Assembly: GCA_900771305.1 (NCBI GenBank)
Contig: CAAGNL010000451.1
Span: 1 to 8,681 of the forward strand
DNA length: 8,681 bases
Source: Kiritimatiellia bacterium
GTDB lineage: Bacteria > Verrucomicrobiota > Kiritimatiellia > RFP12 > UBA1067
Direction of reading: 5' to 3'
How positions within the stretch are numbered: the stretch's first letter is position 1; every line of letters starts with the position of its first letter. A program made the position numbers and the translations under genes. Shown here piece by piece: positions 6,686-8,681 of the stretch. The notes under the pieces are model-generated. The model was not told where the DNA came from. It ran no database searches and worked only from the letters and a program-made list of their open reading frames with translations.

Positions 6686-6692
6686 TTGAAGG
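6686..6692 (+). repeat. Single exact TTGAAGG heptad unit upstream of branching-enzyme gene
   Basis: TTGAAGG at 6686-6692 in the 77-nt gap equals the consensus of the pyrK-pyrD heptad array. The next 7-mers (TTCGCTG, TTTTGTC) keep only the leading T pair. A single 7-mer may be chance, so this is recorded only because of the array elsewhere. Confidence 0.25.
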
Positions 6693-6715
6693 TTCGCTGT
6701 TTTGTCGCGTCGTTG

Positions 6716-6724
6716 TGATATACT
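6716..6724 (+). promoter_or_regulatory. Candidate extended -10 promoter of glgB
   Basis: TGATATACT at 6716-6724 is an extended -10 element: TG, one base, then TATACT (5 of 6 to TATAAT). No good -35 lies at 16-18 nt, as is common with extended -10 promoters. Transcription would start near 6731, leaving a leader of about 0-3 nt before the ATG at 6733. The 77-nt gap after the upstream gene agrees with a new transcription unit. Confidence 0.5.
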
Positions 6725-6732
6725 AGACGCAT

Positions 6733-8655
6733 ATGACGCCACAGACACATCTTCTCGACGATCCGTATCTCGCGCCCTATGCGGACGCGATCCGTGGGCG
6801 TGCCGCCCATGCCGAAGCCCGGGCGCTTGAGCTCATGGGAGGGAAGGGGCGGCTCGCCGACTGGGTGAGCGCGCATGAGTACTACGGGCTGCATCGCACG
6901 GAGAAGGGGTGGGTGTTTCGCGAGTGGGCGCCGAACGCCACGGAGATGTGGCTGGTGGGAGACTTCTCCGAATGGCTGCTGCTGCCGCGTTTCCAGCTCC
7001 ATCGCATTCCGGGGACGGACGTCTGGGAACAGGTCTTCCCCGCGCGGGCGATCCGCCACCTGCAGTTCTACCGGCTGGAAGTCCATTGGCGCGAGGGCCG
7101 CGGCGAACGGATTCCCGCCTATGCCCGCCGGGTCGTGCAGGATCCTGCGACGAACCTCTTCTGCGCACAGGTCTGGCAGCCTCCGAAACCCTATGTCTGG
7201 AAGCATTCCGCGCCCCGGACGCGGCAGCCGCCGCGGATCTACGAGGCGCATGTCGGCATGGCGAGCGAGGAGGGCAAGGTCGCCTCGTACGCGGAATTCC
7301 GGGACAACATCCTGCCGCGCATTCGCAAGGCCGGATACACTGTCGTCCAGCTGATGGCGGTGATGGAGCATCCCTACTACGGAAGCTTCGGATACCACGT
7401 CTCCAGCTTCTTCGCGTCGAGTTCCCGCTTTGGAACGCCCGAGGATCTGAAGAGCCTCGTCGACGCGGCGCACGGCATGGGGCTCCGCGTGATCATGGAC
7501 CTTGTCCATTCGCATGCGGTCAAGAACGAGCGCGATGGACTTTCGCTTTTCGACGGCACGCCCTACCAGTATTTCCATGATGGTCCGAAGGGCTGGCACA
7601 AGGCGTGGGACTCCCGCTGCTTCGACTACGGGAAGACGGACGTGCTGCACTTCCTGCTGTCGAACTGCCGTTACTGGCTGGACGAGTTCCGCTTCGACGG
7701 CTATCGGTTCGACGGTGTCACCTCGATGCTCTACTGGGACCATGGCCTTGGGGACTCCTTCACGAACTACGGCATGTACTTCGATGGTTCCGTCGATGAC
7801 GACGCCTGGTGCTATCTGTCGCTGGCGAACCGCGTCATCCACGAGGCGAATCCGCGGGCAATCACCATCGCCGAGGATGTGAGCGGAATGCCCGGGTGCG
7901 CGTCGCCGCGAAAGGACTGCGGCCTCGGCTTCGACTACCGTATGGCGATGGGGGTTCCGGACTACTGGTTCAAGATCGCGGAGAAGGTCCGCGACGAGGA
8001 CTGGAACATGCACGGCCTCTACTACGAACTCACGAACAAGCGTGAGGAGGAGAAGGTCGTCTCCTATGTGGAGAGCCACGACCAGGCGCTTGTCGGCGGC
8101 AAGACGTTCTTCTTCCAGCTGGTGGACTCCGCCATCTACTACGGAATGGGCGTCGACCAGCACGGACTCGAGATCGAGCGCGGCATCGCGATCCATAAGA
8201 TGGCGCGCCTCGCGACGCTGGCCCTGGCGCGGAACGCCTACCTGAACTTCATGGGCAATGAGTTCGGCCACCCGGAATGGATCGACTTCCCGCGGGCGGA
8301 GAACGGGTGGAACTACGACCACGCACGGCGGCAGTGGAGTCTGCGCGACGATCCGAAGCTCCGCTTCAAGGCCCTGGGCGACTTCGACGAGGCGATGCTC
8401 GGGCTTGTCCGGTCGGAAGGGGAGCCCGTGCAGCTCTGCGCGAACGACGGCGACAAGGTGCTCGCGTTCTGGCGGGATGGTCTGGTCTACGTGTTCAACT
8501 TCAACGCGAACAAGTCGTTCACGGACTACGGGATCATGGTTCCTCCGGGAAGGCGGTTCCGGTTGGTTCTCGATACGGACGAGGTTCGTTTCGGCGGCCA
8601 GGGGCGTATCAAGCCTCGACAGGTTTTCACACCGGAGCCCGTGGTGAAGGACAAT
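6733..8655 (+). CDS. glgB: 1,4-alpha-glucan branching enzyme, eukaryotic-like GH13 type (3' truncated by contig end)
   Basis: The enzyme cuts alpha-1,4-glucan chains and rejoins them as alpha-1,6 branches in glycogen. 641 genuine codons are visible and no stop is reached; judging from family length about 25-35 residues are missing. An N-terminal CBM48-like domain (REWAPNATEMWLVGDFSEW, 63-81) precedes the GH13 barrel: YEAHVGMASEEGKVASY (170-186), MEHPYYGSFGYHVSSFFA (211-228), DLVHSH (256-261), GYRFDGVTSMLY with nucleophile D327, ITIAEDVSGMP with acid/base E381, and YVESHDQALVG with D450. NFMGNEFGHPEW (505-516) and the C-terminal beta domain (FGGQGR, 620-625) follow. These strings are those of eukaryotic GBE1/SBEII-type enzymes, not of E. 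coli-type GlgB. ATG 6733 is supported because the family's conserved DPYLAPY begins at residue 10. It has no Shine-Dalgarno sequence. The frame continues into adapter sequence after 8655; those last codons are not real. Confidence 0.96.
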
Positions 8656-8681
8656 AGATCGGAAGAGCGTCGTGTAGGGAA
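8656..8681. other. Illumina TruSeq adapter remnant at contig end (not genomic)
   Basis: The 26 bases begin with AGATCGGAAGAGC, the common TruSeq adapter core, and the remaining 13 continue exactly as the universal (P5-side, read-2 trimming) adapter does. The first A is probably the library A-tail. Genomic sequence therefore ends at about 8655. Confidence 0.97.

Noticed and set aside
6656..6690. Possible rho-independent terminator after the phosphodiesterase gene
   Set aside because: The weak GTTCGCG / CGCGTAGAAC pairing is imperfect and no T-run follows, so I do not call a terminator. I saw no convincing hairpin plus T-tract anywhere in the window.
6571..8322. 583-codon open frame on the minus strand
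   Set aside because: It lies opposite the branching-enzyme gene, whose GH13 motifs are unmistakable on the plus strand. Its translation is rich in Arg, His, Val and Glu, as expected from the complement of GC-rich codons, and shows no recognisable motif.
1..8655. A dedicated novel defence, mobile or secondary-metabolite system
   Set aside because: All seven genes belong to recognisable metabolic, envelope or tRNA-modification families. Nothing in their order beyond cell-wall co-location and pyrK-pyrD pairing suggests a new joint system.

Overview
The window is a high-GC bacterial fragment with seven genes, all on the + strand. They are packed tightly: gaps run from a 4-nt overlap to 77 nt, and no gene-free stretch exceeds 300 bases. 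Gene order and protein types suggest a didermic anaerobe, perhaps of the PVC superphylum (Verrucomicrobiota/Kiritimatiellota/Lentisphaerota). Pointers are a class 1B dihydroorotate dehydrogenase with its PyrK subunit, a small ResB-CcsA fusion, an SQDF-type MnmA, and a branching enzyme resembling eukaryotic GBE1. The taxonomic placement is inference from remembered families, not a computed tree. Nothing clearly marks phage, plasmid, IS, CRISPR, tRNA or rRNA.

Layout. (1) 2-1190: the 3' end of pyrK, then pyrD; together they encode the NAD-linked class 1B dihydroorotate dehydrogenase of pyrimidine synthesis. (2) 1187-2515: a ResB-like/CcsA fusion for cytochrome c maturation, overlapping the end of pyrD by 4 nt and so probably co-translated with it. 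(3) 2561-3616: an exported D-alanyl-D-alanine carboxypeptidase (peptidase S11). (4) 3662-4735: murG, lipid II synthesis. (5) 4749-5807: mnmA, tRNA U34 2-thiolation, probably co-transcribed with murG. (6) 5834-6655: an exported glycerophosphodiester phosphodiesterase. (7) 6733 to the contig end: a eukaryotic-type 1,4-alpha-glucan branching enzyme, cut off before its stop codon. Genes 3 and 4 both serve peptidoglycan metabolism; otherwise the neighbours look like mixed housekeeping functions rather than one dedicated system.

Three points beyond the genes stand out. The last 26 bases (8656-8681) match the Illumina TruSeq adapter, so they are not genomic and the final codons of the last ORF are artefactual. 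The pyrK-pyrD gap is built from a degenerate 7-nt tandem repeat (consensus about TTGAAGG), with related purine-rich sequence before the carboxypeptidase gene and one exact unit before the branching-enzyme gene. The murG and branching-enzyme genes lack a Shine-Dalgarno sequence but carry -10-like boxes placed so that transcription would begin almost at the start codon, suggesting leaderless mRNAs. I saw no convincing new multi-gene system.
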